From assembly GCA_964437365.1 (NCBI GenBank), contig CAYTGM010000032.1, positions 1-56,195 on the forward strand: 56,195 nt of DNA, written 5' to 3'. Made by a program: the position numbers and the translations under genes. Under the pieces are notes generated by a model. That model saw nothing but the letters and a program-made list of their open reading frames with translations, was not told the DNA's origin and made no database searches. The DNA is from CAYTGM01 sp964437365 (GTDB lineage: Bacteria; Sumerlaeota; Sumerlaeia; SLMS01). This document shows, piece after piece, positions 1 through 7,838 of the stretch (position 1 is the first letter of the stretch; each line of letters starts with the position of its first letter).

Positions 1-6
1 AAATAC

Positions 7-45
7 TGTTACCCATGTCCCTGCATAAACTGTCACCTATCTCTG
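7..45. mobile_element. Possible insertion-sequence end (remnant)
   Basis: Two imperfect copies of a TGTYACCYATSTC motif lie in tandem at about 8-20 and 30-42 (TGTTACCCATGTC, then TGTCACCTATCTC). From memory this resembles the TGTTACCCATGTC...TGTTACCTATCT ends seen beside IS481/IS21-type transposase genes. No transposase is visible, because the window starts here. The element itself, if present, would lie to the left. This is resemblance only; no database was searched. Confidence 0.33.
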
Positions 46-243
46 GTATCATACACATGACCGGTGCAGATTCTATCACCGTGGAGCACAATGGTTTGGT
101 GAAGCAATGGGGTCATGAGGGTTGGCTAAAGCATGGAAAGCTGGTGATAAGGATCTAGTGTTCAAAATACTCAGATATTGTGCTACTTATCCAGGACCGA
201 ATAAAAAGCCAGGTTGGATAAGGTAAAAGGAGTTTATAGACAA

Positions 244-726
244 ATGAAAAAGGTAGTAGTTGTGGTTACAATATCTTTAATTTGCCTGATTGCAGTCGTT
301 TCATCATACTCCTGGTACCTGTATCAAACTTCTCAGTCATTTAGACATGGATTAGCGATTGGCGAGGTTCAAGATCTGGTCGATAGTCGAAATTTGGAAA
401 AAGCAGAAGAACTGATAGACGATGCAATCCAGACTCACGGAGATCATCCAATTCTAATAGCCCAGAAAGGAGATATATATGCTCTATCTGGGGACTTCAG
501 GCAAGCCGTCTCGTTCTATAACAAGGCGCTAGAAGCGTATGAAAACGGTGAGTTTGAGACAGTTTATGTGTCAGACATCGCATTCATAAAGGGAAAGAAG
601 GAATTCGCCGAGAAAGAGAAGCTGCTACTAACTTTCGAGGAATTCTCTACTATAGAGAGGGAGAAACGCAAAGCGAAGGATACCGCAAACCTTCCCACAT
701 CCGAGTCACCTCAAGCCACAGACTAG
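244..726 (+). CDS. Small membrane-anchored TPR-like protein, function unknown
   Basis: The product is 160 residues. ATG at 244 is preferred over the in-frame TTG at 214 because AAAAGGAG lies 11 bases upstream of it. A hydrophobic segment at residues 2-27 (a run of Val then Ile/Leu) would act as an uncleaved anchor or signal. Residues about 40-105 read as one to two tetratricopeptide-like helical pairs (AEELIDDAIQTHGDHPI, then GDIYALSGDFRQAVSFYNKA), a fold used for protein contacts. The C-terminus is charged and low in complexity. No partner gene is adjacent: a repeat-rich non-coding stretch follows. I do not recognise a specific family. Confidence 0.6.
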   Translation: MKKVVVVVTISLICLIAVVSSYSWYLYQTSQSFRHGLAIGEVQDLVDSRNLEKAEELIDDAIQTHGDHPILIAQKGDIYALSGDFRQAVSFYNKALEAYENGEFETVYVSDIAFIKGKKEFAEKEKLLLTFEEFSTIEREKRKAKDTANLPTSESPQATD

Positions 727-844
727 CATGTCATCGTAACGTCTGCCACGCCGAAGTTTCAACGAAGCGGAGTTGCTGACCACGCAATTCCTCGTCAAGG
801 ACTAGGTGGGTTGCCAGTCGCTTACCGGGAAGGAAGTCGTGTGT

Positions 845-1047
845 GATAAATCTCGCGCAGGGGCGCCGAGGCGCAGAGAGTAGATTAACCATATCTTCCA
901 GCCGTGAATACAGATGTGTGGGCTTTAGCCTAAAGACCTTCCTGGCTAGACCCTTAGCTCGTTTCAGGGTACAGAGACTGGACAGGACATGCATTTCCGA
1001 ACGTAGCGAGGCTTTACCGTAGGCCTCAGCGTTTTAACCTGAGGTCG
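845..1047. repeat. Dispersed intergenic repeat, copy A (two conserved blocks)
   Basis: Block 1 (845-880) begins GATAAATCTCGCGCAGG and matches 2012-2047 at 35 of 36 bases. Block 2 (about 998-1047) carries GCGAGGCTTTACCGTAG and matches about 2065-2117. Here the blocks are separated by about 117 bases; in copy B by about 17. Block 2 contains an inverted repeat (GAGGC...GCCTC). Block 1 has the CGCNGAGNCGC style of the purine-rich repeats that litter intergenic DNA in many bacteria. No ORF is associated. Confidence 0.7.
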
Positions 1048-1072
1048 TGAGGGCTCCCAACTCTAAAACCGG

Positions 1073-1102
1073 AACCGTTTCAACGGTTTCTCTTTTTCGT
1101 TT
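1073..1102 (+). terminator. Weak hairpin plus T-rich tract
   Basis: AACCGT (1073-1078) pairs with ACGGTT (1083-1088) across a four-base loop. A T-rich run (TCTCTTTTTCG, then TTTTT) follows. The six-pair stem is short, and the only upstream gene on this strand ends at 726, so its role as a terminator is tentative. Confidence 0.3.
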
Positions 1103-1360
1103 TTATCCTCCAAAACTCATTCTTATCGTTTATCGTGTGAGTTCGGCTTGCAGGTCCAGCGGGCCTAGCTCATGGTTAAAGATGCCTTGGAAGGTTAGTA
1201 ATACCTTATTTTACCATAAGGTCGGAAATTTGGGTGCACACATGCTGTTTAGTGATCACTCCACTTGGACACTGCAGGTCTGATAGAGTTTGTCTTGGCC
1301 AAACAGGTCGTTGTGTATCGGTCTTTAGGTCCGTAAAGTTCTAATTTGGAAAATGACTAT

Positions 1361-1939
1361 ATGGCTAATGAGATTAATTCTTTGAAGAAGTCTTTTGCTA
1401 AAATCGCTATGTTGGTTGCCGTACTGATATTGCCTTTTTTCAGTGTCCTCTTCGCTCTTGCGTTGTTGCTAGTCCTTTCTGTAATATACATAAGTATATT
1501 CAGGACCAAAGAAAAGGTAAATATTCGCAAGTTCGTACTGATCTACTCAATAGTGCTAGTCTTGACAATAGCATTAAAAATGATTAGTGTCGTTTGGATC
1601 ATGTACAAGTGGGAAGATAGCGATCGTTTCCGTCGTACCAATGACAAAGTCTTGTATCGCATGATCCTGGGGCTGGACTATCCTGCGGTCTATGAAAGAG
1701 CAATTTATGATAAATTCAGAGATCTGTCTTCTTTTAATAAGGGCGACCCCTTTGTTGAAGGGTCTTTCAAACGAAAATCTAATGCCATTTACAGCGTTGG
1801 ACCTGATGGTTTGGATGACCATATTAAGATTCTTTATGACCCGACGAATGGGATTCTCAGTAGGGGAGATATACTCGTCCTAAGGTATGATAGCATTATA
1901 GATTGGTTGTCATATGATCTTTTTGTGTCACGACTCTAG
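1361..1939 (+). CDS. Small two-helix membrane protein with pseudopilin-like C-terminus
   Basis: The product is 192 residues from ATG 1361 (a TTG at 1346 is also in frame). Two hydrophobic segments, about residues 14-47 and 55-78, are followed by a soluble tail. The tail ends with YSVGPDGLDDHIKILYDPTN then GILSRGDI. This matches the ending of the pseudopilin encoded at 10943-11647 (YSLGPDLHNH...YDPTNGTVSAGNI) and is typical of GspG-like pilins, yet the usual N-terminal FTLIE pilin signal is absent. It may be a pilin C-domain grafted onto another membrane anchor, or a diverged secretion-system part. No operon partner is visible. Function unknown. Confidence 0.6.
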   Translation: MANEINSLKKSFAKIAMLVAVLILPFFSVLFALALLLVLSVIYISIFRTKEKVNIRKFVLIYSIVLVLTIALKMISVVWIMYKWEDSDRFRRTNDKVLYRMILGLDYPAVYERAIYDKFRDLSSFNKGDPFVEGSFKRKSNAIYSVGPDGLDDHIKILYDPTNGILSRGDILVLRYDSIIDWLSYDLFVSRL

Positions 1940-2409
1940 GTGGGAATATTGCTTGATGACTTTAATGCCCCATCATCGTCAACCGCACACCTCAACCCGA
2001 CTCCCCAGCATGATAAATCTCGCGCAGGGGCGCCAAGGCGCAGAGAGAACAAGAAAATCGTTCCCGAGCAAAGCGAGGCTTTACCGTAGACCTCAGCGGC
2101 GTTTTAACCTGGGATCGCTGGCCTCCCGACCGGCTAAGCCTAAGTTAAGAGGTATCGTTGTCATTGGTCTTACCCAGGGGCTATCCACGACTCTTCATTT
2201 ACTGGCAGGACCTCCGTCTTCACCCCTCATCATTCATCCTTTTCGATTATTTTGTCACTATCGTGTCGCTGACCATGCATAGTAACGAGTCATTGCCTCA
2301 GTGTTTGCTCGCAGGTCTGCTCATTGACTTCTCTGGAAGATGAAATATATTCTTTTTCAAACGTCCTTTGAGGACGCCCAATAAATGCGAAACAGATGAG
2401 TGAATAATA
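1940..2409. other. 470-base region without an intact gene
   Basis: It holds repeat copy B (2012-2117) and the duplicated leader of the oxidoreductase gene (from about 2311). The stretch 2118-2310 shows nothing recognisable. The open frames here look like chance reads. Confidence 0.5.
2012..2117. repeat. Dispersed intergenic repeat, copy B
   Basis: It carries the same two blocks, in the same order, as copy A at 845-1047. Block 1 (2012-2047) differs at one base from copy A. Block 2 (about 2065-2117) keeps GCGAGGCTTTACCGTAG. The spacer is about 100 bases shorter than in copy A, so one copy has lost, or the other gained, internal sequence. Confidence 0.7.
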
Positions 2410-2559
2410 ATGAAAAAATACGATCTTATTACAATCGGTTCTGGTATCACCTCCGTTCCCGCGAGAAAGGCTGCAGTAGTCGGATACTTGAAGGCAGATC
2501 ATTCATCGTGCCTGTCCGTTCTGTTTTTGAGTTCATTTCCTCACATCTCCGTCGTCTGA
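2410..2559 (+). pseudogene. 5' fragment of the oxidoreductase gene at 6370 (truncated duplicate)
   Basis: The first 25 codons read MKKYDLITIGSGITSVPARK and onward, nearly identical to the start of the full gene at 6370. Homology is lost after about 2485; the frame then drifts to a TGA at 2557, leaving 49 codons. Homology also extends upstream: about 2311-2409 aligns with about 6287-6369, including CAGGTCTGC, GACTTCTC and ATGAGTGAAT. Only the first part of the FAD-binding motif (GSG) survives, and the redox disulfide is missing. It is a relic of a duplication followed by a large deletion or replacement. Confidence 0.85.
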
Positions 2560-2786
2560 CACAAATTCTCACGCAGAACCTCCTTTCCAAATAATTTTCT
2601 CTTCAAAGTGTTGACGGTTTTCGGCAGTATGTTCCATCCTTAATAATCCAATGTAGATGCCATGCTGTTAGGGGCATGAGGTTCATGACCTCAAGAGGGT
2701 GTGAGATTTCTGCACTCAGATTGCAGGAGGTCTGATCAACTTGGGGTTGTTGAAACAGTTTCGTTTTAACTGAGAATCGGAAGTAT

Positions 2787-2815
2787 ATGAGGAGGAGGAG
2801 GAGGAGGAGGTAATG
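2787..2815 (+). promoter_or_regulatory. GGA/AGG trinucleotide-repeat ribosome binding site with overlapping mini-ORF
   Basis: Bases 2789-2810 are a pure AGG repeat (seven units) ending two bases before the ATG at 2813. It gives many overlapping Shine-Dalgarno registers. An ATG at 2787 opens a mini-ORF of Met plus seven AGG (Arg) codons, whose TAA (2811-2813) overlaps the ATG of the VCBS gene. Repeat-length change would shift Shine-Dalgarno spacing little, but would change the length of the peptide. Confidence 0.6.
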
Positions 2816-5800
2816 AAGAATCAGTCGAGCTTGACAATACAGAATAGGAGAATGGTCATTGGAAGCATCATTATCCATTGGCTATTCGTCGTATCACAAT
2901 ACTCTTTTGCAGCTTTGCCCCCTGATCTATATGGCTCTCCAACTGCGATCGTTGAGGAGTTGGCACCAAATTCGACGACTAAGCAGGTCTATACTGCAGA
3001 CCTTGATGGAGATGGTGATGAAGATATTGTAGCCTACTGGAGAAGTTTCAAAAGAGAAAATAAGCCCCGAATTGTATGGTATGAAAACCGTCTTCTTGAA
3101 GACGAAGGGGATTTCTCCAACCCTAGAAGTGTTCTTCAAGCACCGTCACATGCTTTTTTTCTCGATATTTTGAGTATCTTAGATCTGGATCAGGACGGAG
3201 ACCTCGATATACTCTGCGATAATCGTATCGCTGAGAACCGTCTCTCCGAGGGATAAAAGCTATTTATCCCGCACGAGATACCGGGAGGGAAGTATTGGGG
3301 TTCCAGTATCGAGTATATCGATACGCAAATTGCCGATCTCGATAGAGATGGGGATCTTGACTTGCTGCATCCAGTCAAATTTTCACCTTTCTTTGCGAAT
3401 TTTCACATAGTACAGGAAAGATGGACCTGGAGTGAAAACGTATCTAATGAGGGTGGACTTCGGTTCGTCTCGGGAAAAGACTATCCTCATTCCCTCTCAT
3501 TGGAAATGAGTCCTCGACAGAGGGTGTACTTCACTTTGGCTGAGGACTTGTTCGGCTCTTCTGATAAAGAGATTGTAATCAACCTAATAGATGACAGTGT
3601 TCAAATCCTGAATCTACATGGTGAGGTATTGGCGAAATATCCTTTCCAATGTTTGGGGAAAAAAATGCTGTCTATGGACATAGACAATGACAATGATATG
3701 GATCTTCTTACCGTTGGATGCGAAGAACCATGCTCACTTTTGCTTTTTGAAAATCAAGGTGACAAACTTATCGTAAAATCGATCGCAGAGTTGCCATTTT
3801 GCGGTGTTTCGCTCTTCGAAAGCCAGGATGTGGATCGGGATGGCGATTTAGATCTCCTGATGACATACGCTGATAGTGTCTATTGGATGGAGCGTAAAAA
3901 TCAGACACTATCTTCTCCTCGATTACTCCTCGAGCCGATGCTCCATGATGATGAAGAATTAGCAGGTGCCTGCATCGCTGACCTTGATATGGATGGTCGC
4001 CCAGATCTTCTTGTCTCAACAGAATCAAAGAATGGCCGAAAAGGGCAGATATACTGGTATCCGAAAGTACATGAGCCTGAAGGAACCAGTACTGAGCCGG
4101 TACGTATAGACAAAATCGAACGTGAGTTTTGGAGGGTAGACGCGCTCGATTTTGATCTAGATGGTAATAAAGACCTCATCGCTCATTCCCTTTTGCAAGG
4201 CGATCTCAGAATCATGAGCGATGTTATTGAAGGAAATTATCGGGACTATATGGAGCTGTCGAACTTGACTGATAAGGAACTTTATATATCCGAGTATACA
4301 AATGGCGATATCGATTCTGATGGTGATATAGATATTGTTGTCGCATCCAAAGAGAACGGAGCTATTGGTTGGATGAGCAACAATAGTCATCCTGGATCTT
4401 TCGACTTCTCAACAGAGAATGTAAAGTCTATCAATATTGGATCGGAAACCACTTACGACAGCCCTCAACACCTTCTCCTTCATGATCTGTCTTCTGATGG
4501 AAAACCGGACCTCGTTGGGCGATCATTCAATACAGGAAAGCTAGCTGATTGGGTAAATCACTCTAATCAAACGGGCGTAGCTTTTTCTGATCCGATTGAT
4601 CTCGAATATAACGATAACAAGCATCACCGCGTCTATGCTACAGACCTTGACCAGGATGGTGACAACGACATTGTTTCAACCCATGACCGTCGCCCGTTGT
4701 TGTTCTTCAGGAACAGCTCGGATGGAGACATCATTGATTTCGACTCTGCGCTGGAGTTAAATATTCCAAGCCCTGGAAAACACTATATCGCTGATTTTGA
4801 CGGAGATGAGAAGGATGATGTTTTGATCAATTTGGAAGGTTTGACGTTTTATAGAAATGTCTCTCAATCTGGCCATCTGCAATTCGATCCGCCCGTACAG
4901 CTGCATTCAAGCTACCAGGGTAGCGGCCTCACGCCGGTAGATATAGATAGCGATGGTGATTTAGACCTTATCTTTGACGGTGCAGTACAAAAAGAAGACT
5001 ATCTTGATTATTATTTCAAGCTATACAAGACTGAATGGGTCGATGGTGTTCCTTTTTTTGAGCCTTTCTATCTTACGCTCGGACCATTCAGGAGCACGAT
5101 GGATTCATACAGATTTCTGGATCTAGACGAGGATGGAGATCTGGATTTTCTCTTCTCGGCAAGAGAGAATCGTTTCTCTGACAAAGCCTGGTGGCAGGAA
5201 TATACTGGTCCTTCCTATCAGTTCTATTCAGGCCGTCAGGGGTGGGAGGCATACTCCGGCTTTGAAGGTATGGATAGTGTTGAATTTTGGCATTATGACA
5301 GCTCTCTTCACTTGGGGCTGCCTGACAGTGCACCCGGGTTTGGTTTTTGGTCGTCACCTCCCGTCGAACCTCAATATAGTGAGGATTCGACAGGGATCCT
5401 TCGATCAAGATGGAAAGTGACATCCAATACAGACGATCTTCTGGAAGTACCGACTCTCAGGTTAAGAACCAGTCGATCCGATTTTTCAAGGTCAGACATG
5501 ACCATCATCAATTCGTCGGGAAACGGGCTGATCTCACCACCGAAAACCGGACGTACGTACACACAACAGGTTGATCCTGCCGAGAATACAGTTGAGTATA
5601 TCTACAACTTTGAATACCTTCATAGCGATCCTTTAGATAGCGAGGCGGTAATAGTTGAACTCAACGCAATGATCGCAGATTATGTATCCGACGAAAGTGT
5701 TCGATCAGAAGAACTTGTCTATGCTGTTGATTTCAGAAACTCTTCTCAATCCACTCATGACTGGTATGAGAACACCATTCTGCACGATTTTATGTACGCT

Positions 5801-6271
5801 CCGGAGAGCATTTATGCCGATGATGGCCTAATCATCTATGGTGTTTCTCCAGATAACACCACCAGAGATGCTATTCTGCCTTCGCGCTTCGGATCCTGGA
5901 CGCATGATACCAGAATCAAGCTTGAAGGTGGAGCTCTCTATCGAATCAGTTGGACAGTAGAATCCGACGCAGCAGAGGCCGACAAAGCTCGGGTTCCGTC
6001 GTACCGCTTTCGAGTCAATGAATCTACTTATCGATTTGCTCAAGTTCTTCGTATCGACTCCACAGGAGATTGTTCTGATATACCATTCCATGGTAAGGAA
6101 TCAACTCATGTACATTGGGTTTCAGTTCCCAATGAGATCGATGGAAGTGAACTCATACTCAGTTTCGATTATTTATACATTAATAGACTTGCAGTGCCTG
6201 ATGATGATCCTATGATTTCGCTCGCGCTTAAAGAAGTACAGGTTCACCAAATCAAAGAGAGTACTGATTGA
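2813..6271 (+). pseudogene. Secreted VCBS/FG-GAP beta-propeller protein interrupted by one in-frame TAA
   Basis: A single frame of 1153 codons runs from ATG 2813 to TGA 6271 with one internal stop, TAA at 3254-3256 (codon 148). Both sides encode the same protein: DLDQDGDLDIL lies before the stop and DLDRDGDLDLL after it. About 13 calcium-binding DxDxDGxxD loops spread over residues about 60-700 form the propeller. A C-terminal part of about 400 residues has no motif I recognise. The N-terminus (residues about 20-40) is hydrophobic and could be a signal peptide ending near SFAALP. Such proteins are usually exported and bind carbohydrate, protein or calcium at the cell surface. It is either a recent pseudogene, a readthrough gene or a sequence error. 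After the stop, the long downstream frame has only a TTG within propeller sequence, so it is not an independent gene. Confidence 0.8.
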
Positions 6272-6369
6272 GATTGGGTGCTGCGGACAGGTCTGCTTCT
6301 TGACTTCTCCGGAAGCTAGACCCCATCATCAGAATGTCTAAGAAGTGTAAACCACATGAGTGAATGATA

Positions 6370-7743
6370 ATGAAAAAATACGATCTTATTACGATTGGTT
6401 CTGGTATCGCTTCCGTTCCAGCCAGAAAAGCTGCCGCCGCTGGATGGAAGGTTGCCCTGATTGATAATCAACCTCCCGGGGGGACATGTGCTCTTCGGGG
6501 ATGCAGTCCTAAGAAGATGCTTCGCTCAGGAGCTGAGGTTGTTAATTTTATTCGAAGGATGCGGGGGAGAGGAGTCGATGTTGCCGAAGTTAAGAAGTCG
6601 TGGAAGGATCTTCAGGACTTTAAAGACAGCTATACAAAACCGATCCCGGAAAATAACAAAAAGATTTACGAGAAGCAAGGTATCTATTTCATTGCAGGAA
6701 CGGCAACCTTCACAGGTCCAAACCAGCTTTGCGTTGTCAGCGACAAAGAGCAGTTTGACCTCGAGGCAGACAAGATTGCCCTGGCGACAGGAGCAATCCC
6801 TCGTCCACTCAGTTTTCCAGGAAACGAATTTGTACGCTCAAGCGATGACTTCCTCGAAATGGATGAACTGCCTGCATCGATCTGTTTTCTTGGTGGGGGA
6901 TTCATCAGTATGGAATTCGCACATATAGCAACCGAGTTTGGAAGTCGATGCACGGTGGTACAACGCTCTGAACGGATACTCAAAGAGTTCGATCCCGTTC
7001 TGATCGACAGGCTTACCGGGGTGAGCCGAAATGAGCTGGGAATTGATATACACACGATGTCTCCAACGGTGGAAGTCCTGAAGGAGAAAGATGGGAAGCT
7101 CTTCGTGAACGTAGAAAGAAAAGGCGGAGGAATCGAAAGGTTGGGTCCGTTCGATGCCGTCTTTCACGGGGCTGGACGGATTGCAAACGTTGAGTCTCTT
7201 AACCCTGCCAAAGGAAACGTTGAAGTCGACAAGGGCGGTATTGTTGTAAACGAGTATCTCCAGAGTCAGAGTAACCCTTCTGTCTATGCGGCGGGGGACT
7301 GTGCTTCAACAGGGACGCCTCATCTCTCCTTCGTTGCTTCACGCGAGGGTGTCGCTATTGCCTCCAATATATTGAACGGAAATGAGACCAAGGTGAATTA
7401 CGCAGGAACTGCCTCGGTTTGTTTTACTCAGCCAACGATCGCACGCGCCGGTAAGCTCGAATCAGAGTTACAGAGAGAAGGAGTTGAATACGAGGTTAAA
7501 GAAGGAGATTCAACGAGGTGGTTTACGCATCGTCGTACTAACGAGCAGCCAGGCGGATATCGTGTTTTCGTGGAGCCTGCTACCGATCAGATACTTGGAG
7601 CTCATCTACTGGGTCATCATGGGGATGAGTTCATTAATATCTTTGCGCTGGCAATTCATCAGGGGATTACACGGTCAGAGCTCAAACAAGTGCTCTGGGC
7701 ACACCCTTCAGCGGCCTCTGACCTTTCGCGAATGATCGGATAG
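6370..7743 (+). CDS. Pyridine nucleotide-disulfide oxidoreductase (glutathione reductase/Lpd/MerA-like)
   Basis: The product is 457 residues, close to the usual 450-470. An in-frame ATG at 6364 exists, but the duplicate at 2404 has ATA there, so ATG 6370 is chosen. FAD binding is shown by GSG at residues 10-12 and VYAAGDCA near residue 310. The redox disulfide is Cys40-Ala-Leu-Arg-Gly-Cys45, followed by SPKK as in glutathione reductase. A second Rossmann motif, LGGGFISMEFAH, binds NAD(P). The C-terminal active-site region reads WAHPSAASD: the His-Pro is kept, but the usual partner Glu five residues after the His is Ser, with an Asp next to it. The natural substrate is unclear; it is not linked to 2-oxoacid dehydrogenase genes, so lipoamide dehydrogenase is unlikely. 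It sits between the two broken propeller genes. Confidence 0.9.
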   Translation: MKKYDLITIGSGIASVPARKAAAAGWKVALIDNQPPGGTCALRGCSPKKMLRSGAEVVNFIRRMRGRGVDVAEVKKSWKDLQDFKDSYTKPIPENNKKIYEKQGIYFIAGTATFTGPNQLCVVSDKEQFDLEADKIALATGAIPRPLSFPGNEFVRSSDDFLEMDELPASICFLGGGFISMEFAHIATEFGSRCTVVQRSERILKEFDPVLIDRLTGVSRNELGIDIHTMSPTVEVLKEKDGKLFVNVERKGGGIERLGPFDAVFHGAGRIANVESLNPAKGNVEVDKGGIVVNEYLQSQSNPSVYAAGDCASTGTPHLSFVASREGVAIASNILNGNETKVNYAGTASVCFTQPTIARAGKLESELQREGVEYEVKEGDSTRWFTHRRTNEQPGGYRVFVEPATDQILGAHLLGHHGDEFINIFALAIHQGITRSELKQVLWAHPSAASDLSRMIG

Positions 7744-7838
7744 GCATGATCAAACTTTCAGATAATTATTGACGTAGGCTTGAACCTGCTTTTTTGTTCT
7801 TTCGGTATTGATAATAATTAACAAGGGTTAGGGACTAT

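Larger units (their letters stand above)
727..1360. other. 634-base region without a convincing gene
   Basis: The short open frames here lack codon character and ribosome binding sites. The region holds one copy of a dispersed repeat (845-1047) and a small hairpin followed by T-rich sequence (1073-1102). Nothing else is recognised in 1103-1345. Confidence 0.5.

Noticed and set aside
731..994. Minus-strand open frame of 87 codons
   Set aside because: It overlaps the dispersed repeat, has no ribosome binding site and no protein-like composition.
1047..1283. Plus-strand open frame of 78 codons
   Set aside because: It starts inside the repeat and runs through a hairpin and T-rich stretch; low-complexity chance frame.
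1914..2282. Plus-strand open frame of 122 codons
   Set aside because: It overlaps the end of the membrane-protein gene and runs through repeat copy B; composition unlike a protein.
2610..2640. TTGACG as a sigma-70 promoter before the VCBS gene
   Set aside because: No acceptable -10 hexamer is found at 16-18 bases; the nearest AT-rich match is about 24 bases away.
3362..6271. Separate 969-codon gene starting at TTG 3362
   Set aside because: The TTG is inside a propeller repeat and in the same frame as the ORF from 2813; only one TAA separates them, so it is one interrupted gene.
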